From an uncultured Enterovibrio sp. (GTDB lineage Bacteria; Pseudomonadota; Gammaproteobacteria; Enterobacterales; Vibrionaceae), in NCBI GenBank assembly GCA_947041315.1, contig CAMRDW010000012.1:1-34529 (forward strand): a stretch of 34,529 nt of DNA, given 5' to 3'. Both the position numbers and the translations under genes were made by a program. Shown here in pieces: positions 18,833 to 26,109 of this stretch. Within the stretch, counting starts at the first letter, position 1. Every line of letters begins with the position of its first letter. The notes beneath the pieces were generated by a model. That model made no database searches. It was not told where the DNA came from and saw only the letters and a list, made by a program, of their open reading frames with translations.

Positions 18833-19350
18833 CACTTAAACCTTGTCAGCACGCGTTTTATCTTAAATTTTCCACCCTTTTCTTCACTGTGGATTTTACG
18901 AGCATATGCAGTTCGTAATTTATAAAGCTCAAGAATGGGAATACGATCGAGTGATCGCCCTTGTATTGAGTATTTTTCATGATCTGAAAGAATTCGCCCT
19001 TCCAGAATTTTATTGATTGAATCCAACATTTTTCGAGCATGAGAACGAACATCCATTGAACCTGTGATCGAACTAAAATCAGGCTCAATTGTGATGAAAC
19101 CTTGATCTAGTTTGATTTTTTCATTCTCTTTTTCTGCAAACAGTTGCCATTCGTATTCACCCGCAATCCATGATCTTGTTTCTGAAGCCGGTACTTTCAC
19201 TTCACAGTCAGTTGCAGTGCATTCGACATCAATATCAATCACACTGCAGCCGCGAAGTGCATAAAAAAACCGCCATCCCGTGGCGGTTTTTTTATGTTTG
19301 AACGAAAAAGAAAGAGACGTTCCTGCATTAAATTTTAAGGGTAATTTCAT
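18832..19350 (-). CDS. Head-joining protein with gpW-like C-terminus
   Basis: 172 residues between large terminase and portal, where lambda has W. The N-terminal 100 residues are a small beta domain (LKFNAGTSLSFSFKHKKT...GEYEWQLFAEKENEKIKLDQGFITI). The C-terminal 65 residues match the helical pattern seen in gpW-like joining proteins: KYSIQGRSLDRIPILELYKLRTAYARKI. Start and terminase stop overlap. Its early coding sequence contains a perfect terminator-like hairpin at 19261-19295, annotated separately. Confidence 0.6.
   Translation of the reverse strand: MKLPLKFNAGTSLSFSFKHKKTATGWRFFYALRGCSVIDIDVECTATDCEVKVPASETRSWIAGEYEWQLFAEKENEKIKLDQGFITIEPDFSSITGSMDVRSHARKMLDSINKILEGRILSDHEKYSIQGRSLDRIPILELYKLRTAYARKIHSEEKGGKFKIKRVLTRFK
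19261..19295. terminator. Perfect terminator-like hairpin inside a coding region
   Basis: A 15-bp perfect inverted repeat (19261-19275 with 19281-19295) with a TCCCG loop, a CCGCCA/TGGCGG core and A/T runs on both sides. It would act as an intrinsic terminator in either direction. It lies about 20 codons into the head-joining gene, between terminase and portal. Confidence 0.7.
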
Positions 19351-21350
19351 CTATAGCGTCCCACAAATCCAGTTGACGATCGTCTTATCGCCGCTCTTTT
19401 TTTACGAACCGGTTTCCGAGTCTGTTTTTCGTTTGTTTCCTCTTTTAAATCATCTTCAATAACAAGAGTGTTGTTATTTTCATTACTTTCCACATGAACT
19501 GTATTGTTATTTTTTCTATCAAAACGCAGCATTCGAGCACACATATAATTCATGCCTTCGCAATCCAAAAAATGATTATCTTTTGATATTCTTAACCAAG
19601 CGCCTTTTTCTTCATTGAATTCTTCTGCAACAATTTGTTTGCAGTAATCTTCTGAAATATCAGACGGTAATAACCAATCTCCTTCTGTTCCGCGCTTCCA
19701 ATTAACGCGATTATGTACCCAAGATTTTGCTAAAGATGCGTCAAAATCCCAACGTCGATCTCCTTGCTTTCTAATTTTTCCGCGATGACTGACGTCAATA
19801 CGCGACATTTGAAATGGCTTTTTTAACTTTTGGAACCCCATCAGCACTCGAGCCCGCATTTTATGACGACGAACCCAAGCAAAAACTTCATCAGTTCTAT
19901 ATCCGCCATCGACACCGCACAATGTTATTGTTAACTCCCCCCAGGTTTGATTCATGAGTTCATCAAGTTCAAGCCAAACAGCAGGTTTATCCGTGTCACC
20001 CCAGATCTCATCGGCTTCGATGAGACGTGACGTCATACCATTCTTCCAGCCTCGCACAACATAAATGAGTCGGTTTTTTTGAACGTCAACCGTTGCAATT
20101 AATGAATGTATCCCAGAAGGAACTTCACCGGATTTATAATCGCTACGCAAAGAAAAGACGTCTTCCCAAGCCGGCGCATCACCGCTTTGACCATAAACTT
20201 CTCCGAATCCTGTGTTATATACTGTCAGAATTTTATTGGGATCCCCTGACAGCATCGCTTGAATCATTTTTTTCGCCAAAAAGCCATAAGATTTTTTTGA
20301 TGAAAATGAGCATAAGCCACTGACCCAGATTGAAAAATGCGTGTTTTTTTCAGAAGTATGTACAAACGAATGAAAAGGAACGACATGTTCTATTCCACTT
20401 TCATCGATGATGATCGCCCCTTGATCATCTTTCTGTTTTGCTGTTTGACCTGGTGCGAGCGCAAGACCTTTGGAGTTCATCAACTTTCTGAATCTGTCTT
20501 CAATTTGAGTTCCACATTGTGCACAAGTTAATCGTGCCTCTGTCACCGCTTTATTCGCGGAACATGCATCCTTTGTTCCTTTGTTCGGCCACCAAAGAAG
20601 TTCAGATCTGGGTATGAAATATTCAGAACAAAAAGGACACGGCACTGACCATTCGTGTCTTGTCCCTTGTTGCCACTGGATCCAAATTGGCGATGAAACT
20701 TTATTTTTGTCTGCGACAGACCAGTGCGTCATTCCAGAATCCGGATGCGTAAATGAAGAAACAATGCCGTGCGTGGGCGTTGATGTTAATCCAAGTTTTG
20801 AGTCTGTGTAAGCATCCCCCCGCGCTTCTGCTATTTCAGCTAAATCACCTTCTCCTGTGCTATTTTCTCCGGGTCTATCTAGCTCATCAACAAGCGTTAT
20901 GACTGCAGAATCAGAAGCGAGCTCAGTAGCAGATCCTGCCCATGCAAATCTTAATGACACCCCTGAAACTCTTTTTTTATGCTTTGTACTTTTCTTGTCA
21001 AACTTGCGCCATAAGCTTTTTGCTTCTGTGAACATTTCAACAATTTTGGGTTCAACAACATTGTTTATATTACTTTCGGTTGGACCGACATAAATGATCG
21101 GTGATGGCTCATCATCTAATCGCCAACCAATAATATTTTGCATTGTTGCAGATTTACCCATTTGCGTTCCCATGACAAAAGTGACCCGATTAAAAAGAGG
21201 ATCAGCGAAAGCCTGACAAACTGGGATCATATAAGGCGTTGATTTTGTATTAAAAGGCCCGGGAATTGGTGAACCAGCCGGCATGATCCTGTTACTGTTC
21301 GCCCAATCCGCCGCATGCCGAAGCTGTTGTGCATTCGTCATTCCGGCCAT
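19347..21350 (-). CDS. Terminase large subunit (lambda gpA-like)
   Basis: The packaging motor and endonuclease. The ATPase part shows FVMGTQMGKSATMQNIIGW (Walker A-like) at about residues 48-67 and ITLVDELDRPGE (Walker B-like). A zinc-finger-like set CPFC...CAQC follows. The nuclease half contains LIATVDVQKNRLIYVVRGW and CGVDGGYRTDEV, with Asp residues placed as in the GpA family, and LDCEGMNY near the end. Length is close to 670 residues. In-frame starts at 21368, 21350 and 21341 are all possible; none has a strong ribosome binding site, and the gene starts inside the small subunit gene. The tail after about residue 610 (ENNNTLVIEDD) is low-complexity. Confidence 0.9.
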   Translation of the reverse strand: MAGMTNAQQLRHAADWANSNRIMPAGSPIPGPFNTKSTPYMIPVCQAFADPLFNRVTFVMGTQMGKSATMQNIIGWRLDDEPSPIIYVGPTESNINNVVEPKIVEMFTEAKSLWRKFDKKSTKHKKRVSGVSLRFAWAGSATELASDSAVITLVDELDRPGENSTGEGDLAEIAEARGDAYTDSKLGLTSTPTHGIVSSFTHPDSGMTHWSVADKNKVSSPIWIQWQQGTRHEWSVPCPFCSEYFIPRSELLWWPNKGTKDACSANKAVTEARLTCAQCGTQIEDRFRKLMNSKGLALAPGQTAKQKDDQGAIIIDESGIEHVVPFHSFVHTSEKNTHFSIWVSGLCSFSSKKSYGFLAKKMIQAMLSGDPNKILTVYNTGFGEVYGQSGDAPAWEDVFSLRSDYKSGEVPSGIHSLIATVDVQKNRLIYVVRGWKNGMTSRLIEADEIWGDTDKPAVWLELDELMNQTWGELTITLCGVDGGYRTDEVFAWVRRHKMRARVLMGFQKLKKPFQMSRIDVSHRGKIRKQGDRRWDFDASLAKSWVHNRVNWKRGTEGDWLLPSDISEDYCKQIVAEEFNEEKGAWLRISKDNHFLDCEGMNYMCARMLRFDRKNNNTVHVESNENNNTLVIEDDLKEETNEKQTRKPVRKKRAAIRRSSTGFVGRYR

Positions 21351-21858
21351 GATGCGAAATGTATTCATCAACGAAAGAACCGATTCTGTCAGCCGTGGCA
21401 GCTCTGACACGTCGACTTTCAATGTCGATAATATTTTTGCATTGCGCTGGATCATCTTCAGATACAACCTCGGCTGCAAGTCGTGCGCCTAATCCGTTTA
21501 ATTCATTTCCATAAATCGTTGCTATTGAATAAAGAAACTGTGAAACATCTTCGAGCTCAATAACCGAACTTTCCGCTTTTTTGACCTCGATTTCTGCTTT
21601 TTTTCTCTTTGCTGAAAGCAATAAAAGCTCCTCGCCTTCCGTCGTTCCAGGCTCAGGCGCCCCCCCTTGACCTGTGCCCACTTTTTTTCGATGCTCTCTG
21701 TCTGACCACCACCGAACAGCTTCGCCAGAATCAATGACAAAAGCGCGACCTCGGCCACGACTCGCATCATCAACGGGCATTCCTTCTTCGATCATCCTGC
21801 CGACAGTCCTAATATTTAGTTTCATAAATTCAGAAAACTGTTTCATGTTTACTTTCAT
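21292..21858 (-). CDS. Terminase small subunit (Nu1-like)
   Basis: 188 residues with a winged-helix start: MKQFSEFMKLNIRTVGRMIEEGMPV, typical of Nu1-like DNA-packaging proteins, then VIDSGEAVRWWSDREHR and a long charged helix (LLLLSAKRKKAEIEVKKAES). It would bind cos and bring in the large subunit. The start is ATG 21858 or 21846. The last 60 bases overlap the large subunit gene. The 220 bp in front hold the probable cos elements. Confidence 0.8.
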   Translation of the reverse strand: MKVNMKQFSEFMKLNIRTVGRMIEEGMPVDDASRGRGRAFVIDSGEAVRWWSDREHRKKVGTGQGGAPEPGTTEGEELLLLSAKRKKAEIEVKKAESSVIELEDVSQFLYSIATIYGNELNGLGARLAAEVVSEDDPAQCKNIIDIESRRVRAATADRIGSFVDEYISHHGRNDECTTASACGGLGEQ

Positions 21859-21872
21859 ATTAAAGACCCCAG

Positions 21873-21919
21873 AGAATGGACATTTTAAATTTCACTCTAA
21901 ACACACCAATGTCCATTCT
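21873..21919. promoter_or_regulatory. 11-bp inverted repeat before the terminase genes
   Basis: AGAATGGACAT (21873-21883) and its exact reverse complement ATGTCCATTCT (21909-21919) are separated by 25 AT-rich bases. They stand 15-60 bases upstream of the small terminase start. The likeliest roles are terminase binding sites (cosB-like) or an operator of the late promoter. Confidence 0.5.
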
Positions 21920-22025
21920 TTATGTATATATACGATCATTCTAAAAGCCTGAAATCACTGACTTTGTGAGCGATTTACATAGCAGATGACAAATTGCAGA
22001 ATTGCACTCCTTTTTCGCACATAAA

Positions 22026-22056
22026 ACGGGGCGAAAGCGGCGAGTATACGACCCGT
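22026..22056. other. Candidate cos cleavage region
   Basis: A GC-rich island in AT-rich surroundings, with partial dyad symmetry: ACGGG at 22026-22030 opposite CCCGT at 22052-22056 and further matched bases inside. It lies upstream of the small terminase, where lambda-type phages have cos. Symmetry and place are the only evidence. Confidence 0.35.
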
Positions 22057-22080
22057 CTACATTTAGAGCCTGGGGAGTAC

Positions 22081-22293
22081 CTAAATATGTTTCAAGAACT
22101 CAATATGCGACATCAATGAAACAAAATACCCATGCATTGATGTTTGTTTGTTTCTTAAGACATCAACATATTCATCACTTTTATCTTTTATCGCATCACT
22201 ATAAAGATACTCATTCAGTGATTCGATATCTTCAGCAAGAGTGTATGCTTTTGTCTTCAACTCTTCGATTAAAACAGACGTCATTTCAATCAC
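22081..22293 (-). CDS. Small helical phage protein, function unknown
   Basis: 70 residues, acidic and almost entirely helical (VLIEELKTKAYTLAEDIESLNEYL), without a membrane segment or signal peptide. The start is GTG at 22293 or ATG at 22284; both overlap or abut the stop of the lipoprotein gene, so the three small genes form one unit. It stands where a lysis gene or late regulator would be expected, but I see no enzyme motif. Confidence 0.5.
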   Translation of the reverse strand: MIEMTSVLIEELKTKAYTLAEDIESLNEYLYSDAIKDKSDEYVDVLRNKQTSMHGYFVSLMSHIEFLKHI

Positions 22294-22525
22294 TTAACTT
22301 TGAACTGAAAGACATTTCTGAAAGCGTTTCATTGACGTGTTTCACTTTGTTTGCACACACTTCAAAACCCGCAGCCCAAGCGGGCTCACGCTCAGCAGCC
22401 TGAGCCCATGAGCTCGGCGGATTAGAGAACGGCGCTTTGCATTGCTCGATATAAAACAATTTGTTGCTTGACTGACAGCCCACCGTTGCCACTGACATGG
22501 CAACAATTAAAAAGATTGTTTTCAC
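22286..22525 (-). CDS. Small lipoprotein, candidate outer-membrane spanin (Rz1/LysC-like)
   Basis: From the GTG at 22525, preceded by AGAGGA with seven bases spacing, the protein begins KTIFLIVAMSVATVGC, a textbook lipoprotein signal with lipobox VATVGC. The mature part is short, contains NPPSSW and EPAWAAGF and ends near CANKVKHVNE, reminiscent of LysC/Rz1-type o-spanins, which fuse the outer to the inner membrane at the end of lysis. The partner i-spanin is not evident. It overlaps the end of the holin gene. Confidence 0.5.
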   Translation of the reverse strand: MKTIFLIVAMSVATVGCQSSNKLFYIEQCKAPFSNPPSSWAQAAEREPAWAAGFEVCANKVKHVNETLSEMSFSSKLSD

Positions 22526-22527
22526 TT

Positions 22528-22737
22528 TTAATCCTCTTTTGAGTTCTTTTCTAAAAACGCTTCGAATTTGCGTTTTCGATACCAAAAATTCACACCCGCC
22601 GTAAAAATTGCGGCGGTCATCGAAACAAGCAGCGCAGTTCTATTGATATCGCTTAACGGTTGCTCATAAAACGAGCTCACAAGGCCCGTTATTGCGGCCC
22701 AACAATATGCAAACCAACCTACGATTTTCTCTTTCAT
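22528..22737 (-). CDS. Holin, class II (HP1-type)
   Basis: 69 residues with two membrane segments (IVGWFAYCWAAITGLVSSFY and TALLVSMTAAIFTAGVNFWY) and a charged tail YRKRKFEAFLEKN. The VNFWYRKRK ending is typical of HP1-family holins. Holins make membrane lesions that time lysis. It is the first gene after the recombinase terminator and is followed by the spanin-like lipoprotein. An endolysin gene, normally adjacent, is missing. Confidence 0.72.
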   Translation of the reverse strand: MKEKIVGWFAYCWAAITGLVSSFYEQPLSDINRTALLVSMTAAIFTAGVNFWYRKRKFEAFLEKNSKED

Positions 22738-22749
22738 AAAAAATTCCCA

Positions 22750-22781
22750 TAAAAAAACCCACCTTTTTTAAGGGTGGGTTT
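22750..22781 (-). terminator. Terminator behind the recombinase gene
   Basis: Stem AACCCACC / GGTGGGTT (22756-22763, 22773-22780), followed on the minus strand by a run of T. It separates the recombinase from the holin, so the lysis genes need their own promoter or an antiterminated transcript. Confidence 0.82.
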
Positions 22782-22804
22782 GAAACAGGTCTGTATTAGC
22801 GCGA

Positions 22805-22832
22805 GCTATATTGATAACTATATCAACATAGC
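22805..22832. repeat. 28-bp dif-like palindrome beside the recombinase
   Basis: Arms GCTATATTGAT (22805-22815) and ATCAACATAGC (22822-22832) are inverted copies with one mismatch and surround the six bases AACTAT. The 11-6-11 spacing is that of tyrosine-recombinase core sites such as dif. There is no T run, so it is not a terminator. It lies 127 bp past the recombinase stop and is a candidate crossover site for attachment or dimer resolution. Confidence 0.45.
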
Positions 22833-22958
22833 GAAAAGAATAGAGCAAAACGTCACGCTTTTCAACTGTGAGTTAAAAAATAAACCCAAAAGACGTATTT
22901 TATACTAAAAACATTCTCCTTTATGATTAACTCACTTTTTCTCCTGAGCCTTTTGACA

Positions 22959-24212
22959 TCAAGCTTTCTCGCAATTTGATGTTTTTAAGCGTCTCGCTAT
23001 TGTCTCGCCCTCAAAATCAGTGAAAAAAAGCAGGCCTTGGGTATCAAGCCACGCGTGATATTGCTCAAGGGCATCACGCTCAGGTTTTTTTATGAGATTT
23101 TGCATGTAGGTTTTATCAAGCTTTGTCATTTCGTGATTGAGCAATAATTCACTGACCATGTAATCAACGTCTAGGTTTTTCAGAACCGTTCTTGTCAGTT
23201 TTCTAAAATCACGCGATGTCCATTGTCCCTGGCTTATTTTTGAAACAAGGGTATTGGCTTGTTTTTCGTTTAAATGCTTTCTTTTGTTTTTTGCGGGAAA
23301 GAGATAAACACCGTCATAGCCTTTTTCTAGAAGACGCCGCTTATGGATCTGAAGAAGCGAGATGGCCTGTTTTGTTAAAGGTAAATTGTGTTCCGCTTTT
23401 GTTTTTGTGTTCTTCAAAGGTACAAACCAATTTCGCTCTGTAAAGCTAATGTGTGACCATTGCGCTTTTCTTGTTTCGCCAATTCTTGACCCGTGAAGCA
23501 ACATCATGAAGATCAAGGTTAAATCCGTTATTTTGTGTTTTCTAAAATTCGACAAAAGGGCCGCCACTTCATCAGATCTGATATTTGCTTCTTTAGGTTC
23601 GATTTTTGCTGAAATCGAATCAGTGAATAGATGCTCAGAAAGCGGATTTACATCAATTAAATCCAAGGTTTTTGCGCGTTTAAAACTGCTTTTTAAAATC
23701 ATCCAAAGCGATCTAACATGTGAGAGTGAATACTTCGATTGAAGCGACCAAAAAAACTCACTGTCTAATGTTCGTTTATTTAATGCATTGATTTTATATT
23801 TACCTAAGATTTTAATTAAATGTACATTAATTGCTGATTTAATTACTCGCTTACGATAAACACTCAAACTCTTATCAGATAAGGTGCGTTCTTTATACCA
23901 AATTAATAAATCTTCTATCGTGTTGAATTGAGAATAAAGGGCTTTATCTTCTAAGTTACATGATAATTTACGGTTAACCGAAGGCAATATTTTTAATACT
24001 TCTTTCGTTTTTAAATCCGGCCAATTTCCTAATTTTCGCCAAATTGTTTTATTATTTGCGTATTTAATAACAAACCAACTTGCTTTTTCTCTTTTTACAT
24101 TAAACCTTAAACGAAGCGGGAAGCGTGGATCTTTTAATTGCCTTACGTTATCATTTGATAAGTGCCTTTCTATTTCTGTATCAGAAAACGAAACTGTCAA
24201 TGTTTTACTCAT
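22959..24212 (-). CDS. Tyrosine recombinase / integrase
   Basis: 417 residues. The catalytic domain covers about 210-390 with Arg243 (HGSRIGE), Lys near 270 (NTKTKAEH), Arg337 (SRDFRKL, with Arg334 where many have His), His360 (LLNHE) and Tyr369 (DKTYM). The N-terminal part has the arm-binding-like fold of P4-type integrases, and a core-binding domain covers about 95-190. It may integrate the element or resolve multimers. The second use fits the plasmid-type replication genes and the 28-bp palindrome nearby. ATG at 24212 has AAAGG upstream. Confidence 0.88.
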   Translation of the reverse strand: MSKTLTVSFSDTEIERHLSNDNVRQLKDPRFPLRLRFNVKREKASWFVIKYANNKTIWRKLGNWPDLKTKEVLKILPSVNRKLSCNLEDKALYSQFNTIEDLLIWYKERTLSDKSLSVYRKRVIKSAINVHLIKILGKYKINALNKRTLDSEFFWSLQSKYSLSHVRSLWMILKSSFKRAKTLDLIDVNPLSEHLFTDSISAKIEPKEANIRSDEVAALLSNFRKHKITDLTLIFMMLLHGSRIGETRKAQWSHISFTERNWFVPLKNTKTKAEHNLPLTKQAISLLQIHKRRLLEKGYDGVYLFPAKNKRKHLNEKQANTLVSKISQGQWTSRDFRKLTRTVLKNLDVDYMVSELLLNHEMTKLDKTYMQNLIKKPERDALEQYHAWLDTQGLLFFTDFEGETIARRLKTSNCEKA

Positions 24213-24283
24213 TATTTGCCTTTTATTCCGCGCTCTTTGAGATAAAGAGTTCTTAATTATAGATTCTATTTTTACTTAGATAT

Positions 24284-24306
24284 AAAAAAACCAGCGTATG
24301 CTGGCT
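24284..24306 (-). terminator. Terminator behind the Acb2/Tad1-like gene
   Basis: Stem CCAGC / GCTGG (24291-24304) followed by seven T on the minus strand. A run of TTCTGGCTT direct repeats lies just upstream (24314-24347), partly in the end of the gene. Confidence 0.78.
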
Positions 24307-24335
24307 CTTTTGTTTTCTGGCTTTCTGGCTTTCTG

Positions 24336-24701
24336 TTATTCTGGCTTTATTCCTTTTTGAATTGTTTCTGTTTTCTTTTTAAGCGCATCAAGAGCGCCTT
24401 CGATGCTCTCTAATGCTTGTGCATTCAGCGTACAAGCAAAATTGGAACGTTGAAAACCTGATAGACGATGGTGACAAATAGCAAGCAATGCTTCTATTGT
24501 TAGACCGTTGATTCCGTTAACCTTGGGATCTCCGTTTTGAAAGCTTATTTTAGCTAACTCATTAAAGCTAGGGCTTTTCTCTGAAACAAAACCAACACAG
24601 TAAAAATTATTCACTGTTGAATCTTTCTCACTCAATGAAAATATTTTGATGGGTTCTTCATTATCAAATTTATGTTCTGTTATTTCATTTTTCTCTATCA
24701 T
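24336..24701 (-). CDS. Acb2/Tad1-like cyclic nucleotide sponge (anti-CBASS / anti-Thoeris)
   Basis: 121 residues from the ATG at 24701, chosen because AGGAAAGATAAG precedes it. The C-terminal half has the helical-hairpin pattern shared by Acb2 and Tad1: ISFQNGDPKVNGINGLTIE, HHRLSGFQ (77-84), FAC (88-90) and NAQALESIEGALDAL (93-107). Proteins of this family bind and sequester the signalling nucleotides of CBASS or Thoeris immunity. The 50 N-terminal residues are beta-like, which fits Tad1 more than the shorter Acb2. The usual C-terminal RTRDRxxRGVEG is reduced to KKTETIQKG, so ligand preference is open. It is the third gene of a tight unit after the Q-like gene. Confidence 0.72.
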   Translation of the reverse strand: MIEKNEITEHKFDNEEPIKIFSLSEKDSTVNNFYCVGFVSEKSPSFNELAKISFQNGDPKVNGINGLTIEALLAICHHRLSGFQRSNFACTLNAQALESIEGALDALKKKTETIQKGIKPE

Positions 24702-24702
24702 C

Positions 24703-24891
24703 TTATCTTTCCTCATATCTGTATTTATATTTATTTCTAATTCTTATTTCAATATTTTCAATCTGCTCTGACATCGCATACATTTTTTCATTGTCGCGAC
24801 GACTTACAAAACTAGAACGTTGAATAGCCCTGTTTTTTAAAATTAAAACAGCCACTTTCAACAATAAACATTCATAAAATTGTTTAACCAA
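24703..24891 (-). CDS. Small basic protein, unknown
   Basis: 62 residues, starting at a TTG (24891) with AAAGG seven bases upstream and four bases behind the Q-like stop. The N-terminus is hydrophobic (ECLLLKVAVLILKNR), the rest is charged (EQIENIEIRIRNKYKYRY). The end nearly touches the start of the Acb2/Tad1-like gene. The spacing supports translation; the function is unknown. Confidence 0.5.
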   Translation of the reverse strand: MVKQFYECLLLKVAVLILKNRAIQRSSFVSRRDNEKMYAMSEQIENIEIRIRNKYKYRYEER

Positions 24892-24895
24892 AACT

Positions 24896-25288
24896 TTACC
24901 TTTTTTTATATTTGTTTAATTCATCGAGAACGTATTGATGGCATTTTGTAATTTTTCTTTGATATGTTGATTTGCTTATACCCATTTTGTCAGCTTTTCT
25001 TGCTTGATTTAAAGTGGCTCCATTTTCAATAAAAGATGCACTGTATATATATTCAAAGCGAATAACTTCAACAGCCAGAGGATCAAGAATAAACAAAGAC
25101 ATCAAGGCTGATTCAACATTTGCTTCAATACAATATGCATTTACTGAAAAGTGACTTTCACAAAAGACAAGATGACCTTTATTTTCAATCAGACGCGCAA
25201 TCATTGACGCCTTATTTTGAGTGCCATTTTTCCCCGCTTCACACCACCTTGCCCACAACTCAAAAATATACTCAACCTGATAGCTCAT
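24896..25288 (-). CDS. Late regulator, antitermination protein Q-like
   Basis: 130 residues. It has WARWCEAGKNGTQNKASMIARLIE near the N-terminus and a C-terminal helix-turn-helix with KADKMGISKSTYQRKITKCHQYVLDEL, the arrangement of phage Q/antitermination-type proteins that switch on late genes. It is the first minus-strand gene after the divergent repressor, so it is likely repressed by it. Without a search I cannot distinguish a true Q from a sigma-like activator. Confidence 0.55.
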   Translation of the reverse strand: MSYQVEYIFELWARWCEAGKNGTQNKASMIARLIENKGHLVFCESHFSVNAYCIEANVESALMSLFILDPLAVEVIRFEYIYSASFIENGATLNQARKADKMGISKSTYQRKITKCHQYVLDELNKYKKR

Positions 25289-25353
25289 TTTTTATCTGCT
25301 CGCAATGTGATGCTGAAATGACACGCTATGATTTTTCAACCTGATCTAAAATT

Positions 25354-25384
25354 AACTCAAAAAACAGTTTTTGAACTGTGAGTT
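25354..25384. promoter_or_regulatory. Nested operator palindrome between Q-like gene and repressor
   Basis: Two nested inverted repeats share one axis region: outer AACTCA (25354-25359) with TGAGTT (25379-25384), inner ACAGTT (25364-25369) with AACTGT (25374-25379). A second, shorter palindrome TCACA-GAG-TGTGA is at 25456-25468. They lie in the 250-bp gap between the divergent repressor and Q-like genes and are likely repressor operators. Confidence 0.55.
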
Positions 25385-25538
25385 TAACTTTTACAGAAAA
25401 AGCAAGCTTAATTCAAGTTACTTTATCAATTTTGCTGTTTTGTGTGTAAATTCAATCACAGAGTGTGAAAACAAGATTGTTCTTCATGAAATAGTCCTTA
25501 TCCTTTGTTTCAACTAAAAACAGGTACAGATTGCGCAC

Positions 25539-26048
25539 ATGTCAAAATTAAATGAAATTATCGCGTTTCGACTGCTTAGATGCAGAAAAGAGAAGGGCTG
25601 GAAACTCGCTGAAATCGCTGACAAAGTCGGGGCGACTCTTCACCAATACTCAAATTGGGAAAGAGGCTTACGCCCTGTTTCGCTTGAGTATTTACATAAA
25701 TTAGCACTGGTTTTTGAAAAAGACGGGGCGTGGCTGGCGGGTTTTAGTGATGAAGAAGATAAGAAATGCACAACGATTAAAATCAACGATAACTTAATGA
25801 AAGATGACATTTTAAAAGATGATCTTGTTTATATCGATACATCGATAACGCAACCAATAACCACTGATATGTTTGCGATAAAAGCGAACGAACAAGTCCT
25901 TGTGAGATGGGTACGACCTGAATTTGATGGAAGTTACACGATTAAGGCGCTTAATGAAAATTTATGGCCATCAATAAAAGTCGAGAAAGAAGATATTAAA
26001 AATTTGAAAATTTTAGGACGGGTAAATGGCATTAAGCGCAAAATATAA
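25539..26048 (+). CDS. CI-like repressor with degenerate S24 domain
   Basis: 169 residues. Residues 5-70 form a lambda-type helix-turn-helix (WKLAEIADKVGATLHQYSNWERG). Residues 75-169 have the LexA/CI C-terminal fold (KDDILKDDLVYIDTS, then MFAIKANEQVLVRWV, ending in LKILGRVNGI). The position of the catalytic Ser (normally GDSM) reads DNLM, and the expected Lys appears to be Arg (LVRWV). The repressor may thus not cleave itself, and induction could depend on an antirepressor. It is divergent from the Q-like gene and shares the operator region. Confidence 0.82.
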   Translation: MSKLNEIIAFRLLRCRKEKGWKLAEIADKVGATLHQYSNWERGLRPVSLEYLHKLALVFEKDGAWLAGFSDEEDKKCTTIKINDNLMKDDILKDDLVYIDTSITQPITTDMFAIKANEQVLVRWVRPEFDGSYTIKALNENLWPSIKVEKEDIKNLKILGRVNGIKRKI

Positions 26049-26109
26049 GCATTAATTAACAAACATTAAATTATAATGCTCGCACATTTTGAGTCAAAAA
26101 AACGAACAT

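Noticed and set aside
22002-22403. Plus-strand 133-codon frame opposite the lysis genes
   Set aside because: Antisense shadow of the small helical and lipoprotein genes, which have better starts and membrane or lipobox signals.
25041-25056. LexA-box-like CTGTATATATATTCAA
   Set aside because: It lies inside the Q-like coding sequence, and the right half (TCAA) does not match ACAG, so an SOS operator is unlikely.
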